Source: Blastomonas sp. AAP53 (GTDB lineage: Bacteria > Pseudomonadota > Alphaproteobacteria > Sphingomonadales > Sphingomonadaceae). Taken from it: a DNA stretch of 64,000 nucleotides. The stretch spans positions 1 to 64,000 of the forward strand of contig NZ_ANFZ01000014.1 in NCBI RefSeq assembly GCF_000331245.1, read 5' to 3'. The notes beneath the pieces are model-generated. The model had not been told where the DNA came from. It saw only the letters and a list, made by a program, of their open reading frames with translations, and ran no database searches. Position numbers and translations under genes: made by a program. Positions 48,771 to 58,585 of this stretch are shown piece by piece; position 1 is the stretch's first letter; each line of letters starts with the position of its first letter.

Positions 48771-51572
48771 TCAGAACCGATACGAGGCCCCGAGCAGGAA
48801 AGTCCGACCGTAGCTTTCATAGTCGATCACATTGGCCGGATTGTTGTCCGCAAAGTTGCGGAACGGTTCGTTGGTCAGGTTCAGCGCCTGCAGGCTGAAG
48901 GCCAGACCGTCGAATGTGCTCTCCTCGCCGAAGCGATAGCCGATCTGCGCGTCGAAGATCGATTCCGAGAAGGTCTGGCGGAAATCCCGGCTGGCCGAGA
49001 TGCCGATGAATTCGGCCAGATAGCTGGAGCGATACCGGTGGCTGACGCGAGCCTCAAAGCCGGACTTTTCGAAATAGACGGTCGAGTTGACGACCCATTT
49101 CGACAGGCCGGGAACAGTGGCGGTGAACGTGGCCGCAGTCTGGCGATCGGTGATTGTCAGCTTGCTGTCGGTATAGGAGACGCTGGTCTGGAAGCCCAGG
49201 CCCTCCAGCGCCGGTGTGACCGAACGCAGCGGCAGCGCCAGACTGGCTTCTATGCCGAAGATATGGCCCTCTGCAGTGTTATCCGGACCGGAGACGAAGC
49301 CGGTGGTGTTGCTGCCGGTGGCAATAAACGCCTGACTCTGCGCAGCCGTCAGGCTAGGCACGAGATAGGCAAAGTCGCGCGTCACCGACGCATTCGGGTT
49401 CACAAAGTCCTTGAGCTGCTTGTAATATGTGGCGACCGACAGATAACCCTCGCCTCCGAAATACCATTCGTAGCTCAGGTCAATGCCATCCGCCAGATAG
49501 GGCCGCAGGCGAGGATTGCCGCCCGAGCCACTGAAGATGGTATTGAGCGGCAGCAGCGGCGAGTTTGATACCGACGCGTTCTGCGAGGCGTTGAGCTGAT
49601 CCATGCGCGGACGGGCCAACGTCCGGGCGGCACCGAAACGCAGCTTCATCTCGTCGTTGAGCGCCAGGTTGAGGCTCACGCTCGGCAGCAGGTTGCTGTA
49701 TTCCTCGCCTTCCGAAACCGGGGTCTGGACACTGCCGACACCGCCGGGGGAGTTGAAGCCGCTCGACGACTGGTCGGTAAACACTGCCTGGACACCGACA
49801 TTCCCGGTCAACTCCATGCTGCCCAACATCGTCTTGATGTCAGCACGGGCATAGCCGGTCCACACCTTCTCGTTGACCACCCAGTCGCCGGGGAACGGCA
49901 GGCTGGAGCTTTCCACGCTGGTCCGGATATAGGTGCCATCATTAAGCAGGTCGAACGGGTTATAGGCGACCTGCGGACCAAAGCCCAGGAACGAGAGCGA
50001 GCTGACCGAGGGGAGCAGTGCATCCTGCGGGATCGGCAGGCGGGTCACGGCGCCCTGCGCGACAAAGGCTGAAGGCCCCCTGAGGCTCAGGAAGTTCTGC
50101 GTGATGTCGCGGCTCTTTGTGCGGTCCTGATAGGCGATGCCCACCACCAGCTTGTCAACAAACCCGTTATCGATCTTGCCGACGGCTTCCAGCTTGCCCG
50201 ACCACAGTTCATCCTTGGTCTCGGTGTCATTGATGAAACCGGCCTGCGCGATATCGCCACCCCAGCCACGCGGGTCGGTGAGCTGGATGAGGTTGGTATC
50301 GGAATAGTTGATGCGGTTGGTGAAAGAATAGGGGAAGCCGCTGGCAGTGCGCGTGGCAGTGATCACATCGGACGGCGCCGCCGGATTGGCGGCATAGCTC
50401 AAGCCCGAATAGCTCTCGATCTGTTGCAGTCGGCGATCGGACATCGAATAGGCAATGTCGGCCGAGAGGATGACATCGTCATTTTCGTATTTCGTGTTCC
50501 AGCCTGCGGCAAATGTGGTGGTATCCTTGCGATCGAAATCATTGCGGACAACAGGCTGCACACCGCTGAACGTCACGGAATCAGGAAAGGCTCCGCCGGA
50601 ATTGGCGCTGATCGTCGTGCCTGCGCCCCAGCCGGGATTGAACGGAAATTCGATACCGCGCTGCGGCTGCTTTTCCTTGTAGTCGGCATAGAACACATCG
50701 AGCGAGCTGTTCCATTCCGCGCTCGGCTGCCACTCCAGCGTGGTAAAGGCACCGATGCGGTCGAGCAGCACCGATTTGGCGAACGGCTTCATGCCACCCA
50801 GCACGGTGAACCCGGCGTCGTCGGGATAGCCCCAGGCGCGAAAACGCTCCACCTGGCTGGGGCTCGACTGATAGGAAAGGCCCATCGCAAGCCCCAAGGT
50901 GTCATCGGCAAACTGGTCGACATAGGTTGCGGTGGCGCGATAGCCATAGCCGCGGATGTCTGGGTTGAGCGACCCTTGCTCATTGACTTCGGCGCGGGCC
51001 GAAATCGCAATGATGCGGTCGTTGTTGGACAGCGGGCGGATGGTGCGCAGATCGACGGTGCCGGCCAGGCCCTGGCCGATCAGGCCCGCGTAGGGCGTCT
51101 TGTAGATGACGCCCTGGTTGATCAGTTCAGAGGGATACTGGTCATATTCGACCGCGCGGTTGTCACCGGAGGAGACCACTTCACGGCCGTTGAGCAGCGA
51201 GGTGGAATAGTCCGGGCCCAATCCGCGAATCGACAGGCTCTGCGCTCGGCCATCGATGCGCTGCACCGCAAGGCCCGGCAGACGGCCCAGCGTTTCGGCA
51301 ATCGACACATCGGGCAGCTTGCCAATATCTTCTGCCGAAAACGCCTCGACGATTCCGCTCTGTTCCTTCTTCAGGTTAACCGCGGTTTGCAGCGCCTGAC
51401 GGAAGCCGGTAACGACAATTGCCGGTTCATTGCTTTCGGGTGCGGGGGCTTCCTCTTCGGGCGCCTGCGGATTTGCGGTCTGGGCGACTGCCGTGCCCGG
51501 AATGCTTGCGGCCAGCGCAACGCCCAGCGTTGCATGGCTGATGCCGCCAAATAGGTTCTTACGATGCGCCAT
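48771..51572 (-). CDS. TonB-dependent receptor for malto-oligosaccharides
   Basis: A 933-residue outer-membrane receptor, close in size and context to the maltodextrin receptor MalA of Caulobacter. The signal peptide ends at TAVAQT, a TonB-box-like ESNEPAIVVTGFR follows, and the plug carries IVEAFSAEDIGKLPDVSIAE and GLGPDYSTSLLNGREVVSSG. The barrel ends with LLGASYRF and terminal phenylalanine. The ATG at 51572 has GGAGGGG upstream, so the longer in-frame start was rejected. It leads the glucan operon and has an operator-like palindrome 138 bases upstream. The substrate is inferred from the following amylases. Confidence 0.9.
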   Translation of the reverse strand: MAHRKNLFGGISHATLGVALAASIPGTAVAQTANPQAPEEEAPAPESNEPAIVVTGFRQALQTAVNLKKEQSGIVEAFSAEDIGKLPDVSIAETLGRLPGLAVQRIDGRAQSLSIRGLGPDYSTSLLNGREVVSSGDNRAVEYDQYPSELINQGVIYKTPYAGLIGQGLAGTVDLRTIRPLSNNDRIIAISARAEVNEQGSLNPDIRGYGYRATATYVDQFADDTLGLAMGLSYQSSPSQVERFRAWGYPDDAGFTVLGGMKPFAKSVLLDRIGAFTTLEWQPSAEWNSSLDVFYADYKEKQPQRGIEFPFNPGWGAGTTISANSGGAFPDSVTFSGVQPVVRNDFDRKDTTTFAAGWNTKYENDDVILSADIAYSMSDRRLQQIESYSGLSYAANPAAPSDVITATRTASGFPYSFTNRINYSDTNLIQLTDPRGWGGDIAQAGFINDTETKDELWSGKLEAVGKIDNGFVDKLVVGIAYQDRTKSRDITQNFLSLRGPSAFVAQGAVTRLPIPQDALLPSVSSLSFLGFGPQVAYNPFDLLNDGTYIRTSVESSSLPFPGDWVVNEKVWTGYARADIKTMLGSMELTGNVGVQAVFTDQSSSGFNSPGGVGSVQTPVSEGEEYSNLLPSVSLNLALNDEMKLRFGAARTLARPRMDQLNASQNASVSNSPLLPLNTIFSGSGGNPRLRPYLADGIDLSYEWYFGGEGYLSVATYYKQLKDFVNPNASVTRDFAYLVPSLTAAQSQAFIATGSNTTGFVSGPDNTAEGHIFGIEASLALPLRSVTPALEGLGFQTSVSYTDSKLTITDRQTAATFTATVPGLSKWVVNSTVYFEKSGFEARVSHRYRSSYLAEFIGISASRDFRQTFSESIFDAQIGYRFGEESTFDGLAFSLQALNLTNEPFRNFADNNPANVIDYESYGRTFLLGASYRF

Positions 51573-51709
51573 TGAAAAGCCCCTCCAAAGGTCGGGGCTG
51601 TAACCGCCTCCGACTTCATCCAATCCCTGCTGGGACGGCGTAAGGCGGCCTCGCCTCCCCATCCCTTGCATCGTCTTGGTAACCGCCAACGGGGCGGTGC
51701 GGGAAGTTG

Positions 51710-51721
51710 GTATACGTATAC
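51710..51721. promoter_or_regulatory. LacI-type operator upstream of the TonB receptor
   Basis: GTATACGTATAC is a perfect 12-base palindrome with the central CG typical of LacI-family operators. A one-mismatch copy lies upstream of the MFS gene, on the other side of the locus. The LacI-type gene between them is the likely regulator. Confidence 0.7.
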
Positions 51722-51773
51722 GCGAAAGTCAGCGACCTGCCCGATCGCACCATATCCCGGCAATCAAGTCACT

Positions 51774-51794
51774 GATAAAAAATGATTTTTAATC
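51774..51794 (-). terminator. Possible AT-rich stem-loop after the DUF6445-like gene
   Basis: GATAAAAAAT and ATTTTTAATC form an imperfect inverted repeat (one mismatch) starting four bases beyond the stop codon of the minus-strand gene. The AT stem is weak but its position fits termination. Confidence 0.35.
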
Positions 51795-51797
51795 GCG

Positions 51798-52490
51798 TCA
51801 ATGCAGGAATAAATTGAGCGTCAGACGGCCCGTTCCTGCCTGGTCGCTGCCCGTAAAGCCCTGGGGAATGTCGGCACAATGCAGCACATTGCCACGATAT
51901 ATGACCATGCGGTTGAAGCATCCGGCAATGCGATAGACGCGTTCGAACAGCGCTGAGTCCCCGCCGACATAGCCCGCATCGGGCAGACCATGCACGGCGA
52001 CTTCGCTCTCCAGGCTGGTCCGATAGGCGTCGAACCGCCCTGCATCCACCGACTCGAACCCGGTTGCGCGTTGGCGGTAAAACCCTGTGCCGGTGGCTTC
52101 GCTGGCATCGAGATACAGCAGCACTGCCAGCCGCGAGTCCTCAACCCCGTCAAAATGCGGAAATCGCTGGATCGGAGTGAGTTCGGCTGACGACAGCGTC
52201 AGCAGACTGAGATAACATTCAAGGAATCGCGGCGACCGAGCCAGCCCAAAGGTCGATTCCAGCATCGCCGTCACCGGCTGAACCAGCGCCATCGCCACCC
52301 GCTCAGAAACAGCGGCGCGTACTCCGGGATAATGCGGCCCTATGCGACGAAACTCATGCTGCGCGGCGATCTGCACCACCATCGCCGGATCAGCCAGCGC
52401 GTGATCGACAATGACGATCGGCTGGCGTTCCGCACCGAACAGCTCGGTGCGGATTGCAGCCTCGGGCGAGAGCGAGAGCGGGCTGGTCAT
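51798..52490 (-). CDS. DUF6445-like protein (possible 2OG-Fe(II)-type fold)
   Basis: A 230-residue soluble protein. A histidine-aspartate pair (FPHFDGVEDSRLAVLLYLD) and a later arginine/histidine segment (FNRMVIYRGNVLHCADIPQG), ending RLTLNLFLH, follow the layout of the DUF6445 and prolyl-4-hydroxylase-like double-stranded beta helix. That would give an HxD...H iron site (HFD and LHC), but no reaction is established. Such genes commonly sit beside tryptophan halogenases and TonB receptors in Caulobacter-like bacteria. It lies 225 bases upstream of the TonB-receptor gene. The start is ATG at 52490. Confidence 0.65.
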   Translation of the reverse strand: MTSPLSLSPEAAIRTELFGAERQPIVIVDHALADPAMVVQIAAQHEFRRIGPHYPGVRAAVSERVAMALVQPVTAMLESTFGLARSPRFLECYLSLLTLSSAELTPIQRFPHFDGVEDSRLAVLLYLDASEATGTGFYRQRATGFESVDAGRFDAYRTSLESEVAVHGLPDAGYVGGDSALFERVYRIAGCFNRMVIYRGNVLHCADIPQGFTGSDQAGTGRLTLNLFLH

Positions 52491-52591
52491 CAACTGGCCT
52501 TTGAGAACGATTGCGAAGGCTCGGCCGTTACACTAACCTTGGCGAAAGCAAAAAACAGGCTGAAAAAGTCAGGCGCACAGGGGAGCGGATC

Positions 52592-53620
52592 ATGGGCAGG
52601 CATCGCTCGCAAAAACCGACGAGTTTTGACATCGCCCATCTCGCGGGCGTCTCGCAACCCACCGTAAGCCGGGCGCTACGCGGGGACCGAGCGATCAGCC
52701 AGACCACCCGCGAACGAATCCAGCGCATCGCCCACGATCTTCACTACACGGTAGACAAGCACGCCTCTGCGCTGCGATCCCAGCGCTCGAACACCATTGC
52801 GCTGTTGTTCTTTGAAGACCCCACGCCCGACGAGAGCATGATCAACCCGTTTTTTCTGGCCATGCTGGGGTCGATCACCCGCGCCTGTGCCAACCGGGGG
52901 CTGGACCTGCTGATCTCGTTTCAGAGGCTGGAAGATGACTGGCACGTCAACTACCAGGACAGCAACAAGGCTGATGGCATCATCCTGCTGGGCTATGGCG
53001 ATTACACCGTCTACGCGCCGCGCCATGCGCAGCTGGTTGAGCAGGGCACGCATTTTGTGCGCTGGGGATCGGTCAGCGATGATACCAGCGGTGCGACGGT
53101 AGGGTCTGACAATGTCGGCGCAGGCCGGATGGCAGGCGCGCATCTGATCGAGCGGGGCCGGCGGCGCATTGCCTTTCTGGGCCATGGCGACGGCCATTAT
53201 CCCGAATTTGCAGAACGCTATCAAGGCCTGTGCGCCATCATGCGCGAACATGGACTTGAGGTTGACCCGGCGCTGCAACGCAATGCGATTACCACCGAGC
53301 AGGCGGGCTATGACGCGATGTGCGAGCTGCTGCGCGAGGGCCACGGCTTTGATGCCGTGTTCGCCGCGAGCGACCTGATCGCCGTGGGGGCAATGCGCGC
53401 ACTGGCAGAAGCCGGACGTGCGGTGCCGCAGGATGTCGCAATCATCGGATTTGATGACATTCCGGCGGCGGGGCAATGCTCGCCGCCGCTGACAACAATC
53501 ATGCAGGATCTGAGCGCTGCGGGCGAGCGGCTGCTGGAGGCTATGGTTGCCAAGATCGAAGGCCGGGCGCTGCCCGCGCCGCTGCTGCCGACACGGCTGA
53601 TCGTGCGCGCCAGCACCTGA
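52592..53620 (+). CDS. LacI-family transcriptional regulator of the glucan locus
   Basis: A 342-residue repressor with an N-terminal helix-turn-helix (FDIAHLAGVSQPTVSRALRG), the hinge helix (DKHASALRSQRSNTIALLFF) and a periplasmic-binding-like effector domain (VGAMRALAEAGRAVPQDVAI, ending FDDIPAAGQCSPPLTTI). The ATG at 52592 has GGGGAGCGG upstream. It lies between the two glucan gene runs, and a matching pair of palindromes occurs before both, so it probably represses them until an oligosaccharide binds. The effector is not known. Confidence 0.9.
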   Translation: MGRHRSQKPTSFDIAHLAGVSQPTVSRALRGDRAISQTTRERIQRIAHDLHYTVDKHASALRSQRSNTIALLFFEDPTPDESMINPFFLAMLGSITRACANRGLDLLISFQRLEDDWHVNYQDSNKADGIILLGYGDYTVYAPRHAQLVEQGTHFVRWGSVSDDTSGATVGSDNVGAGRMAGAHLIERGRRRIAFLGHGDGHYPEFAERYQGLCAIMREHGLEVDPALQRNAITTEQAGYDAMCELLREGHGFDAVFAASDLIAVGAMRALAEAGRAVPQDVAIIGFDDIPAAGQCSPPLTTIMQDLSAAGERLLEAMVAKIEGRALPAPLLPTRLIVRAST

Positions 53621-53650
53621 CCGGGTCGCCCCGCGCGGCGTTTAACGCCT

Positions 53651-53662
53651 GTATTCGTATAC
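53651..53662. promoter_or_regulatory. LacI-type operator upstream of the MFS gene
   Basis: GTATTCGTATAC differs from the palindrome at 51710 by one base and lies 31 bases after the regulator's stop and about 86 bases before the MFS start codon, in position to control the plus-strand run. Confidence 0.65.
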
Positions 53663-53748
53663 GTGTTGTTCGCTTCCGGCTTTCCTGCCAGCCTGTCGGC
53701 CACAAACCATAAGCCACGCACAAGATGGCGCAGGGAGAGCACCGTCAG

Positions 53749-55275
53749 ATGGAAAAACCGCGCCAGGGCTTTTGGGGTCTTTGGAACATCAGCTTCGGCT
53801 TTTTCGGTATTCAGGTCGGATTTGCGTTGCAGAACGCGAACATGAGCCGGGTGTTCCAGACGCTGGGCGCGAGCATGGACGATCTGCCTGCATTGTGGAT
53901 CGCTGCGCCACTGACCGGCCTGATCGTGCAGCCGATTATCGGGCATCTTTCAGACCGGACATGGTCACGCCTGGGCCGGCGGCGGCCCTATTTCCTCACC
54001 GGAGCGGTGCTCTCGGCGCTCGCCCTGTTCGCCATGCCACTGGCCCCGCATTGGGGCGCGGCGCTGTTCATTGCTGCAGCAATGCTGTGGCTGCTCGATG
54101 CTTCGCTCAACATTTCGATGGAGCCGTTTCGTGCCTTTGTCGGCGATATGCTGCATGCCGATCAGCACGCCGCAGGCTATGCGGTGCAGACCGCCTTTAT
54201 AGGTGCAGGTGCAGTCGTCGGATCGATCTTTCCCTGGGTTCTCGAACAGCTTGGCATCGGCAATGTCGCTGCCGCCGGCACCCTGCCAGATACTGTGCGG
54301 TGGAGCTTCTGGGCGGGAGGCGCAGTACTGCTGGTGGCGGTCCTGTGGACGGTCGTGACCACGCGCGAATACAGCCCCGAACAACAGGCGGCCTTTGCTG
54401 GCGGCGATGCGCCAGCCGGGGACCTGCCGGTTCGGGCGCTGGCTGCCAAGTCCTATCTGTCGAGCGCACTCTGGGCGACGTTGGGCATCGTGGTGATCTG
54501 GCTTGTCTCCGCGCTGACGCTGGAGCAGGAGGTGTTCCTGCTTGGCGGGCTGCTGCTGCTTTATGGCGCGCTCAGCGCCGTTGCCATCTCGCTGGCGCGC
54601 CAGGGACGGACCAGCGGCATGCTGGCCAGCATTGTCGGCGATTTTGCGGGGATGCCAGAGGTGATGAAGCGGCTGGCGCTGGTCCAGTTCTTCACCTGGT
54701 CGGGCATGTTCATCATGTGGATCAACACCACGCCTGTGGTCACCCAATATGTCTTTGGCAACTCGGACCCTGCCAGCGCCGCCTATAATGCCGGGGCAAG
54801 CTGGGTGAACGTGCTGTTCACGGTCTACAACGGGGTCGCGGCGGTTGCCGCCCTGTTCCTGCTGCCGCTCATGGCCCGCCGCTTCGGCCAGATCATCACG
54901 CACGCCGTATGCCTTGGCCTGGGGGCCGCCGGGTTTCTCGGCTTCTTCCTGCTGCGTGATGCCAATGCCTTGATCGTGTGCGAGATCGGCATCGGCATTG
55001 CCTGGGCCTCTACGCTGGCCATGCCCTATGCAATCCTGGCATCGAACCTGCCGCAGGCGAAGCTCGGCATCTATATGGGGCTTTTCAACGTCTTCATCGT
55101 CATCCCGCAGTTGCTTGTCGCGACGGTGATGGGATCACTGATGAACGCCTTCTTCCCGGGTGAGCCGGTCTGGACGATGCTGTTCGCCGCTGCTGCCTGG
55201 ATCATCGCTGCCGCCGCCATGCTGCGCGTTGCGGCTACTGTCCCTGCCCACCCACAGGAGCTTGCCCATGCTTAA
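53749..55275 (+). CDS. MFS transporter, likely maltose/oligosaccharide
   Basis: A 508-residue inner-membrane transporter of the GPH/SLC45-like MFS branch that includes bacterial maltose and sucrose carriers. It has 12 predicted helices, an N-terminal FWGLWNISFGFFGIQVGFAL and the loop GHLSDRTWSRLGRRRPYFLT between helices 2 and 3. GGGAGAG precedes the ATG at 53749; an ATG at 53725 is in frame but lies before that ribosome binding site. It would carry maltose or short dextrins inward. It overlaps the next amylase gene by eight bases. Confidence 0.86.
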   Translation: MEKPRQGFWGLWNISFGFFGIQVGFALQNANMSRVFQTLGASMDDLPALWIAAPLTGLIVQPIIGHLSDRTWSRLGRRRPYFLTGAVLSALALFAMPLAPHWGAALFIAAAMLWLLDASLNISMEPFRAFVGDMLHADQHAAGYAVQTAFIGAGAVVGSIFPWVLEQLGIGNVAAAGTLPDTVRWSFWAGGAVLLVAVLWTVVTTREYSPEQQAAFAGGDAPAGDLPVRALAAKSYLSSALWATLGIVVIWLVSALTLEQEVFLLGGLLLLYGALSAVAISLARQGRTSGMLASIVGDFAGMPEVMKRLALVQFFTWSGMFIMWINTTPVVTQYVFGNSDPASAAYNAGASWVNVLFTVYNGVAAVAALFLLPLMARRFGQIITHAVCLGLGAAGFLGFFLLRDANALIVCEIGIGIAWASTLAMPYAILASNLPQAKLGIYMGLFNVFIVIPQLLVATVMGSLMNAFFPGEPVWTMLFAAAAWIIAAAAMLRVAATVPAHPQELAHA

Positions 55276-56653
55276 ATCCATCGTCCCGGCGCTCGCCATC
55301 GCACTGGCGGCTGCCAGCCCTGCCTTTGCCCAGACCGATCCATGGGCGGCCAAGCCCTATGTCGAGCTGACCCACCCTGAATGGAGCAAGGATGCGGTGC
55401 TCTACCAGATCAACACCCGCCAGTTCACTCCGGAGGGTACGTTTCGCGCAGCGGAGGCCCAATTGCCGCGCCTCAAAGCGCTTGGGGTCGATATCGTGTG
55501 GTTGATGCCGATCCATCCCATCGGCAAGGAAAACCGCAAGGGTGGCCTGGGATCGCCCTATTCGGTGCAGGACTATTTCGGGGTCAATCCCGAGTTTGGC
55601 ACGCTCGCCGATCTCAAGCATTTTGTCGACGCCGCGCATGCGCAGGGCCTTCGCGTCATCCTCGATCTCGTTGCCAACCACACCGCTTGGGACAACCAGC
55701 TCGCGAAGCAGCATCCCGATTGGTATGAGAAGGACTGGCAGGGCAACTTTCGCCCGACGCCATGGTGGGATTGGTCCGATGTGATCGACCTCGACTGGCG
55801 TCAGCCTGGCGTACGCAAGCATGTGGGCGAAGCCATGGAATACTGGGTGCGCGAAGTCGGCATCGATGGCTACCGCGCCGATGTAGCAGGCTATGTCCCG
55901 CTCGATTTCTGGGAGACCGAGCGCGCCCGGCTTGAGGCAATCCGTCCTGTGTTCATGCTCGCCGAATGGAAATCCTCCGAACTCACCCGGCGCGCGTTCG
56001 ACGGGGTCTATTCATGGGACTGGCACGTCCTGATCAAATCGATTGCAAAGGGCCAGGCGGACGCCACCGCGCTTTATGGATATTATGCCGAAAACGAGAG
56101 CGCCTGGCCAAGGGAGGCCATGCGGCTCACCTACATCGAAAACCATGACAGCAACGCCTGGGAAGGCACGACGAGTGAGAATTTCGGCCCCGCCCTGCCC
56201 GCCTTTGTAGCGTTGTCGTTCACCGGCGAAGGCTTGCCGATGATCCACAACGGCCAGGAAGCCTGCAACGAGCGGCGGCTCGCCTTTTTCGAGAAGGATC
56301 CCATCGATTGGTCGGGAGCCAAAGATTGCGCGATGGGCAGCCTGCTCCGCGACCTGATCGCTTTTCGCAAGGTCAACCCGGTGCTGGCCAACGGCCAATG
56401 GGGCGCGCGTATGACCAAGGTTGAAAACGACAAGCCGCAGCAGCTATTCGCCTGGGTGCGTCAGGACGGCAACAACAAGGTCGTCGGCCTGTTCAACCTT
56501 TCCGGTCAGCCGGTCACCGCCAAGCTCTCCGATGGGCTTGCGGCGGGCAGCTATCGCGAGTTCGGCAGCGGCAAGACCGTCGCAATCGGTGCAGGTGATA
56601 CGGTGACCCTGCCCGCATGGGGATACCGCTTGCTCGCTCACGGCGGCAACTGA
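55268..56653 (+). CDS. Exported GH13-family amylase
   Basis: A 461-residue protein with a signal peptide (VPALAIALAAASPAFAQT). The active-site segments are DLVANHTAWDN, the nucleophile in DGYRADVAGYVP, the acid/base in VFMLAEWKSSE and YIENHDSNAW. It is shorter than the amylase at 45359-47179 and has only a small C-terminal beta domain. The ATG at 55268 overlaps the MFS stop. Likely periplasmic hydrolysis of malto-oligosaccharides, feeding the MFS transporter. Confidence 0.9.
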   Translation: MLKSIVPALAIALAAASPAFAQTDPWAAKPYVELTHPEWSKDAVLYQINTRQFTPEGTFRAAEAQLPRLKALGVDIVWLMPIHPIGKENRKGGLGSPYSVQDYFGVNPEFGTLADLKHFVDAAHAQGLRVILDLVANHTAWDNQLAKQHPDWYEKDWQGNFRPTPWWDWSDVIDLDWRQPGVRKHVGEAMEYWVREVGIDGYRADVAGYVPLDFWETERARLEAIRPVFMLAEWKSSELTRRAFDGVYSWDWHVLIKSIAKGQADATALYGYYAENESAWPREAMRLTYIENHDSNAWEGTTSENFGPALPAFVALSFTGEGLPMIHNGQEACNERRLAFFEKDPIDWSGAKDCAMGSLLRDLIAFRKVNPVLANGQWGARMTKVENDKPQQLFAWVRQDGNNKVVGLFNLSGQPVTAKLSDGLAAGSYREFGSGKTVAIGAGDTVTLPAWGYRLLAHGGN

Positions 56654-56671
56654 GCCGAACCGGGGGGCAAG

Positions 56672-58039
56672 ATGACGGGAAAAGGCGGAAGCTGGGCGCT
56701 GATCGCGGCGCTTGCCGGGTTTCTCTTCGGGTTTGACACCGCAGTGATCTCGGGCGCTGAACAGGCTGTGCAGCAGGTCTGGTCGATGTCGGACGCGCTG
56801 CACGGGCTCGCCATTTCGTCGGCCTTGTGGGGCACTGTGGCCGGCGCACTGGTCGGGGGCTGGCCCTCAGACCGCTGGGGCCGTCGTCCTACATTGATCG
56901 CGATCGGCGTCTTCTATGCGATATCGGCCATCGGCTCGGCGCTGGCCTGGGGCCCGGCCTCGTTCATCGTCTTTCGTGTGCTCGGCGGCATCGCGATCGG
57001 TATCAGCTCAGTGACCGCGCCAGCCTATATCGCGGAAATTTCACCGCGCGAGCAGCGCGGGCGGCTGGTCGCGTTGTTCCAGGCAATGATCGTGTTCGGA
57101 ATCCTTGTTGCATTTTTCAGCAACTATTTGCTCGGCGGCCTTGGTGCCCATGGCTGGCGATGGATGCTCGGTGTGGTGGCGCTACCCTCGCTCGCTTATC
57201 TGGTCGTTACCTTTAGCATACCGGAAAGCCCGCGCTGGCTGCTGGTTCAGGCCGGGCGCGAAGACAATGCGCGGACCATCCTGTCGCAGATCAACCCCGA
57301 AACAGTGGATGAAACGCTTGAAGCAATAGTCCAAGAGGCGGCGGGAGACAGCCAAACACTCACATGGCGGCAGTTCTTTTCGGGTGACCTGCGGCGGCCA
57401 ATTCTGCTGGCTTTTATGATCGCCTTATTCAACCAGCTCTCAGGCATCAATGCGATCATCTATTACGCACCGCGCATCTTCGAGATGACAGGCATCGGCG
57501 TGTCGACCGCACTACTCGCCACCGTGGGGATTGGCGTGATCAACCTTGTCTTCACGCTGGCCGGAATGGCCCTGATCGACAGGGCGGGGCGCAAGTTCCT
57601 GATGTATGTCGGCAGCATCGGATATATTGTGTCGCTCAGCATGACCGCATGGGGCTTTGCGAGCGGACAATTCGGGATGGTCCTGCCGTTCATTTTCGCC
57701 TTTATCGCAGCACACGCAATTGGTCAGGGCGCAGTGATTTGGGTCTATATCAGCGAGGTTTTCCCGAGTGCTGCTCGCGCGAAAGGCCAATCATTGGGAG
57801 CTGGAACCCACTGGGTTTGCGCTGCCGTACTTACCCAAGCCATGCCGATCATCCTATCCCAAATGGCGCCCGCCGCAATATTCGCCGGATGTGCCGCACT
57901 AATGGTGCTTCAGCTCGTCTGGGTTCATTTCGCGATGGTTGAAACCAGCGGGCGTAGCCTTGAGGATGTCGCCTCCGAGCTTTCGGTATCACGCGTTCGC
58001 TTTTTCAGAAGCAATATGGGCTCTGGACGGGACCGCTGA
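56672..58039 (+). CDS. MFS sugar-porter family transporter
   Basis: A 455-residue hexose-type transporter with the sugar-porter signatures DRWGRRPTLI, PESPRWLLVQAGRED, QLSGINAIIYYAPRIFE and DRAGRKFLMY. Twelve helices are predicted. The ATG at 56672 has GGGGGG upstream and lies 18 bases after the amylase gene. It probably imports glucose released by the periplasmic amylases and GH97 enzyme. The exact hexose is not given by sequence. The sequence after its stop is very AT-rich. Confidence 0.9.
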   Translation: MTGKGGSWALIAALAGFLFGFDTAVISGAEQAVQQVWSMSDALHGLAISSALWGTVAGALVGGWPSDRWGRRPTLIAIGVFYAISAIGSALAWGPASFIVFRVLGGIAIGISSVTAPAYIAEISPREQRGRLVALFQAMIVFGILVAFFSNYLLGGLGAHGWRWMLGVVALPSLAYLVVTFSIPESPRWLLVQAGREDNARTILSQINPETVDETLEAIVQEAAGDSQTLTWRQFFSGDLRRPILLAFMIALFNQLSGINAIIYYAPRIFEMTGIGVSTALLATVGIGVINLVFTLAGMALIDRAGRKFLMYVGSIGYIVSLSMTAWGFASGQFGMVLPFIFAFIAAHAIGQGAVIWVYISEVFPSAARAKGQSLGAGTHWVCAAVLTQAMPIILSQMAPAAIFAGCAALMVLQLVWVHFAMVETSGRSLEDVASELSVSRVRFFRSNMGSGRDR

Positions 58040-58107
58040 TTTGAACAAATACACCAAAATATTTCGGATTAATCTCATATTTTTTAAACATAATTTCTAA
58101 AAATAGC

Positions 58108-58585
58108 CGCTGATCAACAAGACAGGCACCATCACCGAGGAAAAGCCATTGCTGAACATGATGGAGGCGCTTGATGGGTTTGACGAGGCCACACTGGTGA
58201 ACCTGGCCTCGGCGGTGGAAAGACAATCGGAACATCCATTGGCCCAGGCCATCGTTCGCGCAGCAGATGAGCGCAGGCCTTTGCCCGGCGCTGTATCGGA
58301 TTTCGCTTTGCAGACGGGGCCTGGGGTTGGCGGCGTATCGATGGTCATGACGTGGTCGTGGGCAATGCAGCGCAGCTCATCCCGGTCGGTGCCGACCCAA
58401 GAGCGTCGGAAATCATCGCTGAGGCGGTTGCGCGCCAAATCGGCGGGCTTGATGCAGTGCATGCAGGCTTGAAACCAGCCGACAAGGCACGGATCGTCTC
58501 CGCATTGCAGGCATCCGAGGCGAAGGTCTCCACGGCAGGCGACGGTATCAACGATGCGCCGGCGCTTGCGGCGGTCGATGTCGGA
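58108..58585 (+). pseudogene. Remnant of a copper P-type ATPase
   Basis: Pieces of a CopA-type P1B ATPase remain in two frames. The phosphorylation motif reads INKTGTITEEKP, with Asn (AAC) where the family needs the phosphorylated Asp. SEHPLAQAIVRAADER and VGNAAQLIPVG follow after a frame shift near 58340, then GDGINDAPALAAVDVG. The transmembrane metal-binding region is absent. A stretch of about 65 AT-rich bases (58040-58105) marks the left junction. The missing aspartate alone would abolish activity. Confidence 0.85.
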
